From a bacterium (GTDB lineage: Bacteria; Planctomycetota; J058; JAJDCP01): DNA of 20,911 nt. Positions 1 through 6,938 of the stretch are shown here, one piece after another. The notes beneath the pieces were generated by a model. That model was not told the origin of the DNA. It did no database searches and worked only from the letters and a program-made list of their open reading frames with translations. The stretch is from contig JAUIEM010000155.1 in NCBI GenBank assembly GCA_030428695.1, forward strand, positions 1 through 20,911, in the 5' to 3' direction. How positions within the stretch are numbered: the first letter of the stretch is position 1; each line of letters starts with the position of its first letter. The translations under genes and the position numbers were made by a program.

Positions 1-1844
1 CGGGCCCGTCGCACCGCGTGGACGAGGTGCAGCATCACGTCGACCGCGATGCCGAGGCAGACGTTGGCCGCCGGCAGCGAGATCAGGTCGAGGGCGAAGC
101 CGCCCCAGCCGAACACGCCGAGCAGCCCGAGGGGCAGCAGGCCGAGGCAGACCAGCATCGCCGTCGCCGTCCGCAGCGAGCGGCAGACGACGAAGGCGAT
201 CAGGGCGAACAGCGCGAGCAGGATCAGCACCCCGCGCACCAGCGACTGCAGCACCAGCTCGCCGAGCTGCCCCTGCAGGGCGTAGATGCCGCCCTGCATC
301 ACGATCGGGAAGCCCTGCTCCTCGCACACCGCCCGCAGCCGCGCGACCACCTCGCCGCGCGGCGTCTCGCGGTCCGCCTCGTGCATGCGCAGCCAGATCA
401 GCGCGAGCTCGCGGTCGCCGCTGACGTAGCCGGTCGCGATCTCGTCGTAGGTCGGGCTCTCGAGCTGCCGCAGCAGCAGGCTCGGCGGGATCATGCGGGC
501 GACCGGGGTGCGCCAGGCCTCGGCGACGATCGTCGCGATGCTCAGGCCGGTGCCGACGGCGGGGTCGGTCTCGAGCTGCTCGACCAACGCCGTGAGGGCG
601 GCGAGGCCGTCGCGCTCGTCGATGGGCAGGTCCGGATTGACGACGAGGTTCAGGCTGGTGCTGCCGCCGTCGCGGTCGACGCCGAGCAGGCCCTCGTAGA
701 CCTCGCCGCCCTCGCGGAAGTAGTCGAGCAGGCTCGGGTCGGTGTCGAGCCAGGCCGTGCCGAGCGCCGCCAGCGCGCAGCCGGCGACCAGCAGCGCGGC
801 ATTCAGCGCGCCGCGTTTCTGCCAGGCGCGGGCCTCGGCGGCCGTGTCGAGCTTCGTCGCCGGGGCCTTCGCCCAGGCGAGGAAGCGCGGGAACATCAGG
901 AAGGCGCAGAGGAACGCGAGCACCGTCCCGATCGCCCCGCTGATCGCGAGCTCGCGCAGGGGCTTGGCGGCGGCGAACAGCAGGCTGAGGAAGCCGAGCA
1001 GCGTCGTGATCATGCACCACACCGAGGCCCCGACCGTCAGCCGCCGCGCCGCCCGCGCCGGCTCGGTGCTGCCGAGGCGCGCGACCCGGCGCCAGTTCGA
1101 GGTCAGGAAGACGATGTGGGAGAGGGTGAGGACGAAGACGATCGTCGCGACGTTGGCGGTCAGCACGCCGATGCGCATGCCGATCAGCTGCTGCCCGAGC
1201 AGCGTGCCGGCGATCGCGACCAGGGCCGCCGACAGGGTGCCGAGCACGATCGGCAGGGAGCGGAAGATCAGCGTGATCACGAGCAGGAACAACAGGAGCG
1301 CGCCGCCGCTGAAGCGCAGGAAGTCCGACACGATATGGCGCCGGATCAGCTCCATGATGTAGGGAATCCCCGACAGCCCGATCTCCAGCCCGGCCTGGCG
1401 GGCGGCCTCGACGTGGCGCTCGATGGCGGCGATCAGCGGCCCGCTGCCCTTGCCCTCGACGGTGACGATCAGCTGCGTGCCCTTGTCCTCCGGGAGCAGC
1501 AGCAGCCGGCTCCAGACCGGGCTCTCGCGGGTGTCCTCCAGGCCGTCGGCGCTGTGCAGCACGCTCGCGACGCCGGTCACCCCGGGCAGGGCCTGCAGGC
1601 TGTCGCCGAGGGTGCGCAGGGCCTGGAGGTAGGCGTCGTCGACGGCGCCCGGCATGTGCAGCAGCACCTGGTGGTCGCTCGGGAACAGGCGGTTGATCTG
1701 GGCGTCTTCTTCGTACTCGGGGTTGTCCGCGGCGAAGAAGAAGTCGTCGTCGACGTGTGGGCGCAGGTCGGCGAACAGCGCGAACGCGACGCCGACGGCC
1801 ACAGTCAGGACCAGCACCGGCCAGGGACGGCGGGAATCAGCCAC
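1..1844 (-). CDS. MMPL/RND-superfamily exporter (3' end cut by window edge)
   Basis: The minus-strand frame is open from GTG at 1844 to the left edge (614 codons, no stop), so the C-terminus is missing. It reads as a predicted RND exporter (MMPL/COG1033 type). There is an N-terminal TM helix (about residues 8-26), then an extracytoplasmic loop opening with a typical 'DNPEYEEDAQINRLFPSD' stretch. A block of five or six TM helices follows (including LLLFLLVITLIF and VATIVFVLTLSHIVFL), then a seventh helix, a second large loop and the start of a second TM block (VLILLALFALIAFVV, LPLGLLGVFGWGGFALDL). This is the duplicated RND layout. Family members use the proton gradient to move lipids or hydrophobic compounds across the inner membrane. 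The start is either GTG 1844 or the in-frame TTG at 1862; an in-frame TGA lies just above that. No strong Shine-Dalgarno is visible, but a good promoter sits upstream. The substrate is unknown. Confidence 0.85.
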   Translation of the reverse strand, partial: MADSRRPWPVLVLTVAVGVAFALFADLRPHVDDDFFFAADNPEYEEDAQINRLFPSDHQVLLHMPGAVDDAYLQALRTLGDSLQALPGVTGVASVLHSADGLEDTRESPVWSRLLLLPEDKGTQLIVTVEGKGSGPLIAAIERHVEAARQAGLEIGLSGIPYIMELIRRHIVSDFLRFSGGALLLFLLVITLIFRSLPIVLGTLSAALVAIAGTLLGQQLIGMRIGVLTANVATIVFVLTLSHIVFLTSNWRRVARLGSTEPARAARRLTVGASVWCMITTLLGFLSLLFAAAKPLRELAISGAIGTVLAFLCAFLMFPRFLAWAKAPATKLDTAAEARAWQKRGALNAALLVAGCALAALGTAWLDTDPSLLDYFREGGEVYEGLLGVDRDGGSTSLNLVVNPDLPIDERDGLAALTALVEQLETDPAVGTGLSIATIVAEAWRTPVARMIPPSLLLRQLESPTYDEIATGYVSGDRELALIWLRMHEADRETPRGEVVARLRAVCEEQGFPIVMQGGIYALQGQLGELVLQSLVRGVLILLALFALIAFVVCRSLRTATAMLVCLGLLPLGLLGVFGWGGFALDLISLPAANVCLGIAVDVMLHLVHAVRRA

Positions 1845-1877
1845 GCGGGGGCTCGTTTCCAAGGAGGTTCAGGGCAT

Positions 1878-1906
1878 AGGGTAACGGCAGATTCCCCGGG
1901 CTTCAA
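1878..1906 (-). promoter_or_regulatory. Sigma-70-type promoter of the MMPL gene
   Basis: On the minus strand, TTGAAG (plus 1901-1906) and TACCCT (plus 1878-1883) are separated by exactly 17 bases. The predicted transcription start is near 1871, leaving a short leader before GTG 1844. The call rests on consensus match only. The rest of the 1845-2063 intergenic gap shows no further clear structure apart from a weak TATCCT at 2036-2041 facing the next gene. Confidence 0.5.
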
Positions 1907-2063
1907 ACCGCGCCGGGGGAGAGCCGGGGGTTTCCGCCTGGGCCAGCACCCATTCGTCGCGGCGGACCCACCTCGGCTACGCGGGCTTCCAGACATCCAG
2001 CCCCTCCCGCCGCTGCAGCCCGGATGCCGACACGCTATCCTGGCGGTGCGAGGAGGGAGAACG

Positions 2064-2468
2064 GTGGAAGCAGCGCGCGCGGCACCGCGGGAGCGGGCCC
2101 TGGCCTGGTCCGGGCTGGTCGTCTTCGTGCTCGGCCAGGGGCTGGCGGTGGGCTTCGGGCTGTACGGCCTGTTTCCCCTGACGCCGATGAACATGTACAG
2201 CACGCTCGACACGCCCTTCGTCGAGCTGCGGGTCGCCCGCGCTCCGGGCGGTCCGGCGCTGTCCGCCGAGGAGGGCTGGCACATCCGCCAGCACCGGGCG
2301 ATGGCCTGGTTCCTCTCGTCCGCGCCCTCCGCGGAAGACCGGGCGGCGCGCTTCGGGATCCTCGCCCGGACGGTGTGCGCGCCAGGCGAGTCGCTGGTCT
2401 GCGAAGAGTACCGCTGGTGGCCCGGCGCGGAGCCCGCGCGCCGGCTGCTCGCGCGCTGGCCCGATTGA
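2064..2468 (+). CDS. Small single-TM protein, putative partner of the HTTM protein
   Basis: The protein has 134 residues. GTG at 2064 is chosen because AGGAGGG (2051-2057) lies seven bases upstream and because it starts the protein just before a hydrophobic helix (about residues 15-36, SGLVVFVLGQGLAVGFGLYG). The positive-inside rule suggests a cytoplasmic N-terminus and an exported domain of about 95 residues. The helix is followed by 'FPLTPMNMYSTLDTPFVEL', which resembles the Pro/Met/Tyr-Ser motif of small proteins found beside HTTM genes, although I cannot name a family. The exported part has two Cys (in TVCAPGES and LVCEEY). The stop is one base before the HTTM start, so the genes are co-translated. 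A much longer open frame runs upstream in this phase, but that part lies antisense to the exporter and is not believable as protein. Confidence 0.7.
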   Translation: MEAARAAPRERALAWSGLVVFVLGQGLAVGFGLYGLFPLTPMNMYSTLDTPFVELRVARAPGGPALSAEEGWHIRQHRAMAWFLSSAPSAEDRAARFGILARTVCAPGESLVCEEYRWWPGAEPARRLLARWPD

Positions 2469-2469
2469 G

Positions 2470-3336
2470 ATGGGCGCGATGCGAGGCTTCCAGCGCTGGC
2501 TGCTGCCGGCGCGCTCCGCCGTCGACCTCGCGGTGCTGCGCATCGCGGTCTGCGCCTGGCTGTTCCTGCACACCTTCGTGTTCGACGTGCCGCGCCTGGT
2601 CGGGCCGCTGCCCGCGGCGATGTGGAGCCCGCCGCTGCTCGCGCTGTGGCTGCCGGAGCCGCCGCCGCAGCTGCTGGTCGAGGGCCTGTTCCTCGCCCTG
2701 CGGGGAGCCTGTCTGGCGGGGCTGATCGGGCTGTGGAGCCGGGTCGCGCTGCCGCTGGCGGCGCTGACCGGGCTGTTCTGCTACGCCGTCGCGGCGGGCT
2801 TCGGGGTGATGGGGAACCAGCTCGGACCGCTCCTCTGCTGCGCGACGGTGCTCGCCTTCGGCGGCAGCGGCGACGCCCTGGCATGGGACGCCCGCGGCCG
2901 CCCGTTTCCGCCGCCGGGGCCGCGCTACGGCTGGCCGCTGCGGACGGTGCAGCTGTTGCTGCCGGGCTTCATGCTCAGCGCCGGCATCCACAAGCTGTGC
3001 GGCAGCTGGCTGCCGGATCCGGGGGTGCCCCTGCGCTGGTTCCTCGAGTTCAAGCTGCACGTCGACGGTCCCGCGAAGGGGCTGCTGCTGCCGGGCCTGG
3101 TCGCCTGGCTGGCGGCATCCCCCGGGCTCTGCAGCCTGGCCGGCTGGGGAACCCTCGGCGCCGAGCTCGGCGCGCCGCTGCTGCTCGGCCCCTGGCGCGG
3201 GCCGCGTTGGGCGTGGCTCGGGATGTTGTTCGCGATGCAGGTCGCGATCGCAGTGTTGACGTACACTTTCGTCACGCTGCCCTGGCTGCCCCTGTACGTG
3301 GCGTGGATCCCGTGGAGCCGTGGAGGGAGACGATGA
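2470..3336 (+). CDS. HTTM (horizontally transferred transmembrane) domain protein
   Basis: This is a 288-residue polytopic membrane protein with about eight hydrophobic segments. Diagnostic HTTM-like features are the N-terminal 'DLAVLRIAVCAWLFLHTF' helix, 'GNQLGPLLCCATVLAFGG' in the middle, and 'LPGFMLSAGIHKLCGSWL' followed by 'GVPLRWFLEF'. The last is the G-I-x-K-x-x-x-x-W element seen in HTTM and vitamin K-dependent gamma-carboxylase-like proteins. Bacterial HTTM proteins are mostly uncharacterised and need not be carboxylases. ATG 2470 follows the upstream stop by one base; an alternative ATG lies at 2479. No convincing Shine-Dalgarno is present, so translation probably depends on coupling. 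Its stop overlaps the next start as ATGA (3333-3336), forming a three-gene operon with the small TM protein and the oxygenase. Confidence 0.8.
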   Translation: MGAMRGFQRWLLPARSAVDLAVLRIAVCAWLFLHTFVFDVPRLVGPLPAAMWSPPLLALWLPEPPPQLLVEGLFLALRGACLAGLIGLWSRVALPLAALTGLFCYAVAAGFGVMGNQLGPLLCCATVLAFGGSGDALAWDARGRPFPPPGPRYGWPLRTVQLLLPGFMLSAGIHKLCGSWLPDPGVPLRWFLEFKLHVDGPAKGLLLPGLVAWLAASPGLCSLAGWGTLGAELGAPLLLGPWRGPRWAWLGMLFAMQVAIAVLTYTFVTLPWLPLYVAWIPWSRGGRR

Positions 3337-3977
3337 GCTTCAGCAAGTCGCGGGCGGGGCTGGCCTGCTGCCGGCGCCTGCGCTGGGACTTCGACCCCGC
3401 GCCGCTGCTCGCGGAGCTCGACCCCGGCCTGTGGTCCCGCGAGGAGGTCAGCGAGGCGGCGGGCCGCTACCGCTCCTTCCTGGTCGGCGCCCGCGGCGAC
3501 CACCGGCCGCTTCCCACGCCCCAGCACGCCCGGCTGCCGGCGGCCGTCGCCCTGCTCGCCCGGCTGCCGGGAGAGCTGCGCCGCGCGCACTACTCGCGGC
3601 TCGAGCCGCGGGGGAAGGTGAGCGTGCACAAGGACGGCGGCGAGCGCTGGGACTTCTACGACGGGACCATCCGCCTGCACCTGCCCCTGCGCACCTCCCC
3701 TGGCTGCGCCGTCTACGCCGACGGGGCGCTGTACCGCATGGCGGCCGGGGAGCTGTGGATGCTCGACAACCTGCGCGAGCACGGCGTGATCAACGATGCC
3801 CCGGAGGCCCGCCTGCACCTGATCGTCGACCTGGTCCCCGACGAGCGCCTGCTCGCCCTCGCCCGCGACCCCTATCCGGAGGCCGTGCTCGACGCGCCCG
3901 CGCTGCTCGCCCGGCTGCGTCGCCCGCCGGGCATCGTCTCCCGGGCGCGGGCCTTCCTGCGCCGGCTGCGGCGCTGA
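3333..3977 (+). CDS. Aspartyl/asparaginyl beta-hydroxylase-like Fe(II)/2-oxoglutarate oxygenase
   Basis: The protein has 214 residues. ATG 3333 overlaps the HTTM stop (ATGA) and has GGAGGGA at 3322-3328. The double-stranded beta-helix core is readable: 'VSVHKDGG' (His99, Asp101) is the first metal-ligand strand, and 'IRLHLPLRT' is the second conserved strand. 'AAGELWMLDNLREHGVINDA' carries the distal His150, and 'ARLHLIVDLV' supplies an Arg in position to bind 2-oxoglutarate. This order matches the AspH-like family, which hydroxylates Asp/Asn side chains of proteins or peptidyl substrates. The N-terminal third ('LRWDFDPAPLLAEL') resembles substrate-side strands of the same family. The substrate is unknown; coupling to a membrane protein argues for an envelope-associated target rather than a free amino acid. 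Confidence 0.8.
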   Translation: MSFSKSRAGLACCRRLRWDFDPAPLLAELDPGLWSREEVSEAAGRYRSFLVGARGDHRPLPTPQHARLPAAVALLARLPGELRRAHYSRLEPRGKVSVHKDGGERWDFYDGTIRLHLPLRTSPGCAVYADGALYRMAAGELWMLDNLREHGVINDAPEARLHLIVDLVPDERLLALARDPYPEAVLDAPALLARLRRPPGIVSRARAFLRRLRR

Positions 3978-5378
3978 TCAGCGGCGCAGAAGGTCCTTCG
4001 CCTCGTCGGGCAGCGCGCCGGTCAGCACCAGCCCCGCGGCGTACAGCCCGGCGCCCCAGGCGACCCGCAGCAGCACCGGCCAGCCCTGGCCGAGCCAGGC
4101 GACGCCCGCGGCCATCAGCAGGGCGCTGAGCAGGGGCCCGAGCAGCCGCTCGGGGCGGGCGAGCAGGCGGACACTGGAGGAGAACCCGACGGAGGCGACC
4201 AGCACGCCCAGCTCGGCGAGCAGGGTCGCGATCGCCGCGCCGTACAGGCCCCAGCGCGGGATCGCGTAGAGGTTGCCGGCGACATTCGCGACCACCGCCA
4301 GGCCGAGGATCGCGGCCTCGAGCCCGAGCCGCTGCTTGACCAGGAAAGCGCTCCGCAGCATCACCCGGGCGAGGCGCAGCGCGATGCCGACCAGCAGCAG
4401 GCGCAGGATCGGCGCCGCCGGGGCGAAGTCCGGGCTGAAGAACATCGCGATCAGCGGCCCGGCGAGCAGGGAGCCGCCGATGAGCAGGGGCAGGAGCAGG
4501 GTCCACAGCAGCCCGAGCGAGCGGCCGAGCACCGCGCGGGCGGCCGCGGCGTCGCGGCGGGCGGCGGAGAGGAACTCCGGGACGTAGGCCTGGTGCAGCA
4601 CCAGCCCGAGGTTGAGGACGAGAAAGCCGATGCGGTACGCCGCGCTGTAGATCCCCGCGTGCGGCCCGCCCAGCAGCAGCTCGATCAGCAGCAGGTCGGC
4701 GGTCAGGAGCGCCATCTGCAGGGCCTGCGAGGCGGTCGGGAACAGCGACCGGCGCAACAGCCCCCAGGCCCGCCCCAGGTCCGGGCGCTGGCGCCGGCGG
4801 GTCAGCAGCTGCAGGCTGAAGCCGAGCGCGACCAGGCCCTCGCCCAGGAGCAGGGCCAGCGGCACCCGGTACAGATCCTCCGGACCGCCGACCAGGAACC
4901 CGATCGCCCCCGCGTAGAGCAGCATCGACAAGGTGTTGGTCGCGGCGACGACGCCGTGCTGCTGCAGGCCCGTGCGCGCCCAGCTCGACTCGACCGCGAC
5001 GGCGAGCAGCTTGAGGCCGTACAGCGCCAACACCAGGCGCACGGCGGAGGTGTCGCCGAGCAGCCAGGCGGAGAGGAGGAAGAGCGGGGCGCAGAGGGCG
5101 ACGCCGGCCAGGCGGACGAGCAGCATCCCGCCGACGATGCCGGGGGCCTGCGCGGTGTCGCCGACGACCGCGTCCATCCAGATCCGCCGCCCGCCGTCGA
5201 TGCCGAGCGCGAAGTAGTCGACCAGGGCGAGCCCGACCGCCGCGATGCCGAAGCCGCGCGGGCCGAGGACGCGGGCGAGGTAGACGGTGACGAAGAAGGA
5301 GACGACCGCGCTGAGCAGCACGCCCCCGGCCAGCTTCACGTAGCCGAAGAACGAGCGGCTGCGCGGCTTGTCGCTCAC
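3978..5378 (-). CDS. Wzx-like polysaccharide/oligosaccharide flippase
   Basis: This is a 466-residue integral membrane protein with roughly 12-14 hydrophobic helices. It begins 'FFGYVKLAGGVLLSAVVSFF' followed by 'VTVYLARVLGPRGFGIAAVG', the classic N-terminus of Wzx/MATE-like (MOP superfamily) lipid-linked oligosaccharide flippases. The A-R-x-L-G-P-x-x-F-G motif is the key recognition feature. Such proteins move undecaprenyl-linked repeat units or related lipid-linked saccharides across the inner membrane. The GTG start at 5378 overlaps the cupin stop (GTGA), so the two are translationally coupled. Its TGA abuts the stop of the convergent oxygenase gene inside the palindrome TGATCA (3975-3980). 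With the glycosyltransferase just across the divergent promoter region, it suggests lipid-linked glycan chemistry here. Confidence 0.88.
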   Translation of the reverse strand: MSDKPRSRSFFGYVKLAGGVLLSAVVSFFVTVYLARVLGPRGFGIAAVGLALVDYFALGIDGGRRIWMDAVVGDTAQAPGIVGGMLLVRLAGVALCAPLFLLSAWLLGDTSAVRLVLALYGLKLLAVAVESSWARTGLQQHGVVAATNTLSMLLYAGAIGFLVGGPEDLYRVPLALLLGEGLVALGFSLQLLTRRRQRPDLGRAWGLLRRSLFPTASQALQMALLTADLLLIELLLGGPHAGIYSAAYRIGFLVLNLGLVLHQAYVPEFLSAARRDAAAARAVLGRSLGLLWTLLLPLLIGGSLLAGPLIAMFFSPDFAPAAPILRLLLVGIALRLARVMLRSAFLVKQRLGLEAAILGLAVVANVAGNLYAIPRWGLYGAAIATLLAELGVLVASVGFSSSVRLLARPERLLGPLLSALLMAAGVAWLGQGWPVLLRVAWGAGLYAAGLVLTGALPDEAKDLLRR

Positions 5379-5911
5379 TCCCGCCGGCCGTCGACGAAGG
5401 ACACGTCCCGGCGCTCATAGTTGCGCGGCGCGTGATCGCGGCGGTCGACCGGCCCGCTGCGGTCGTAGGCGAGCACCTGCAAGAGCTCGCAGGGCTCGTC
5501 GCCGACGCTCTCGAAGCGGTAGGCCGTGCGCTGGGGAACCAGGATACCCTGCTCGGGGCCGAGCTCCGCGAGCAGCGCGTCGTCCGGACCGTAGTAGCGC
5601 ACCCGGCCGCGCAGCACGAACCAGAAACCGTCGATGCCGGCGTGGGAGTGGAGGTTCTCCGCGGCGTCGCCGCGCAGCATGTGGACCCTTCCGCGCAGCA
5701 GCGGCGTCTCACACAGCTTGACGACGACCTTGCCCCGGTCCGGGGCGGGCGGCGGCCGGTAGGAGAAGACGACGGGCGCATCCGCCGGCGGCGCCCGGCG
5801 CGCGACCGTCTCCGGACGGAGCAGGCGGGTGAGGAGGAAGCGCGCCGCGCGCCGTGCCGAGGCCACCGCCTCGCGCAAGGAGTCCAGCCCGCTCTTGCCC
5901 GCGTCCCACAT
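5375..5911 (-). CDS. Cupin-fold protein with incomplete metal site
   Basis: This is a 178-residue single-cupin protein. ATG 5911 has GGAGG (plus 5919-5923) on the minus strand at normal spacing. An amphipathic, arginine-rich N-terminal segment of about 45 residues precedes the barrel. Cupin motif 1 reads 'NLHSHAGIDGFWFVLRGRV', retaining the H-x-H pair, but the usual Glu is replaced by Asp or Gly depending on alignment. Motif 2 reads 'VPQRTAYRFES', where the expected metal-binding His is Tyr. The site is therefore degenerate and the protein may bind a sugar or small ligand rather than catalyse a metal-dependent reaction. It is coupled to the flippase gene by GTGA overlap, and similar small cupins occur in surface-glycan and natural-product loci. 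The exact role is unknown. Confidence 0.8.
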   Translation of the reverse strand: MWDAGKSGLDSLREAVASARRAARFLLTRLLRPETVARRAPPADAPVVFSYRPPPAPDRGKVVVKLCETPLLRGRVHMLRGDAAENLHSHAGIDGFWFVLRGRVRYYGPDDALLAELGPEQGILVPQRTAYRFESVGDEPCELLQVLAYDRSGPVDRRDHAPRNYERRDVSFVDGRRE

Positions 5912-5931
5912 CCGTCCGCCTCCGTGCCCGG

Positions 5932-5960
5932 AGGATACGGCCGCCCGCCGTGCAGTTCAA
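5932..5960 (-). promoter_or_regulatory. Sigma-70-type promoter for cupin-flippase operon
   Basis: On the minus strand, TTGAAC (plus 5955-5960) and TATCCT (plus 5932-5937) are separated by 17 bases. The leader to ATG 5911 is short (about 15 bases) but contains the GGAGG. It lies back to back with the promoter for the glycosyltransferase. Confidence 0.5.
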
Positions 5961-5972
5961 CGGCCGTCGGCG

Positions 5973-6001
5973 TTGACGCTGGGGGGTGCGTGCGGTACAG
6001 T
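5973..6001 (+). promoter_or_regulatory. Sigma-70-type promoter for glycosyltransferase-NRPS operon
   Basis: TTGACG (5973-5978) and TACAGT (5996-6001) are separated by 17 bases and sit 50 bases before the GTG at 6051. Both hexamers match consensus at five and four positions. The -35 elements of this and the divergent promoter are only 12 bases apart (5961-5972), so one bound regulator could affect both. Confidence 0.55.
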
Positions 6002-6050
6002 CCTGCGCGCCGCGACGCCGGGGAGGCCGCTCCGGAGGGGAGGGAGCGAG

Positions 6051-6938
6051 GTGGACAGCGAGCTGAGCTTCTCCATCATCGTCCCCACCTACGACCGGCC
6101 CGCCGCCCTCCGCGCCTGCGTGCGCTCCCTGCTCGCCCTCGACTTCCCCGCCGCCCGCTACGAGATCCTGGTCGTCGACGACGGCAGCCCCGCGCTCCCG
6201 TCGTTCGAGCGCCCGGCGGGCGGCCCGCGGCTCGAGCTCTTCCGCCGCCGCCATCGCGGGCCGGCGGCGGCCCGCAACCACGGCGCGGGGCAGGCGCGCG
6301 GCACCCACCTCGCGTTCATCGACGACGACTGCCGCGCCGAGCCCGACTGGCTGCGCGTGCTCGAGGGACGCTTCCGGACCAGCCCCGCCGCGATGCTCGG
6401 CGGCCACACCCTCAACGAGCTGGCGGACAGCGTCTTCTCGGCGACCTCCCAGCAGATCATCGACTACCTCTACGGCTACTTCCACGAGCCGCCGCGGCAG
6501 GGGCGCTTCCTGACCTCGAACAACCTCGCCCTGCCCCGGAAGCGCTTCGTCGAGCTCGGCGGCTTCGACGACCGCTTCACCCGCGCCGGGGCGGAGGACC
6601 GCGAGCTCTGCGACCGCTGGCTGCGGCGGGGGTGGGAGATGGACTACGTGGCCGCGGCCCGCGTGCGCCACGCCCACCGCCTCGACCTCGTCGGCTTCCT
6701 GCGCCAGCACTTCCGCTACGGCCAGGGCAACCGCCGCTTCCACCAGCTGCGCGACAAGCTGCACCTGCCCTCGGAGCGCTACCAGCCGCCGGGCTTCTAC
6801 CTCGGGCTGCTCGCCCACCCGCTGCGGCGCGAACGCGCCCCGAAGGCCTGGCTCGGTGTCGGCCTGACCGCCGCCGCCCAGCTGTCGACCGCGGCGGGCT
6901 TCTTCTGGGAAGGCGTGCGCCCGGAGGAGGCGCGGTGA
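6051..6938 (+). CDS. Family 2 glycosyltransferase
   Basis: The protein has 295 residues. GTG 6051 is preceded by a purine-rich GGAGGGGAGGGAG (6033-6045), and the frame begins directly with the GT-A fold: 'FSIIVPTYDRPAAL' and 'ILVVDDGSP' (residues 39-47). The nucleotide-sugar/metal motif 'AFIDDDCRAEPDW' has DDD at residues 91-93, and the catalytic-base region 'GGFDDRFTRAGAEDRELCDR' has ED at about 182-183. These are the GT2 hallmarks of inverting transferases using UDP/GDP-sugars. A weak hydrophobic stretch near the C-terminus (about 255-285) may tether it to the membrane. Its stop overlaps the NRPS start (GTGA, 6935-6938), so the two proteins are made together. It may glycosylate the NRPS product or a lipid carrier handled by the neighbouring flippase; the sugar and acceptor cannot be read from sequence. 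Confidence 0.9.
   Translation: MDSELSFSIIVPTYDRPAALRACVRSLLALDFPAARYEILVVDDGSPALPSFERPAGGPRLELFRRRHRGPAAARNHGAGQARGTHLAFIDDDCRAEPDWLRVLEGRFRTSPAAMLGGHTLNELADSVFSATSQQIIDYLYGYFHEPPRQGRFLTSNNLALPRKRFVELGGFDDRFTRAGAEDRELCDRWLRRGWEMDYVAAARVRHAHRLDLVGFLRQHFRYGQGNRRFHQLRDKLHLPSERYQPPGFYLGLLAHPLRRERAPKAWLGVGLTAAAQLSTAAGFFWEGVRPEEAR

Noticed and set aside
1861..1870. Perfect plus-strand Shine-Dalgarno (AAGGAGG)
   Set aside because: No start codon follows at a usable distance on that strand; it lies in the leader of the minus-strand exporter and is probably chance.
18..2040. Long plus-strand open frame antisense to the exporter
   Set aside because: Composition is Gln/Arg/Asp/His-rich with no domain or hydrophobic pattern, as expected of a shadow of GC-rich coding DNA. 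Only the last 134 codons (from GTG 2064) look like protein.
2036..2041. TATCCT as a -10 for the small TM protein gene
   Set aside because: No reasonable -35 at 16-18 bases upstream (CTGCAG at best). A promoter is likely somewhere in 1907-2050 but cannot be placed.
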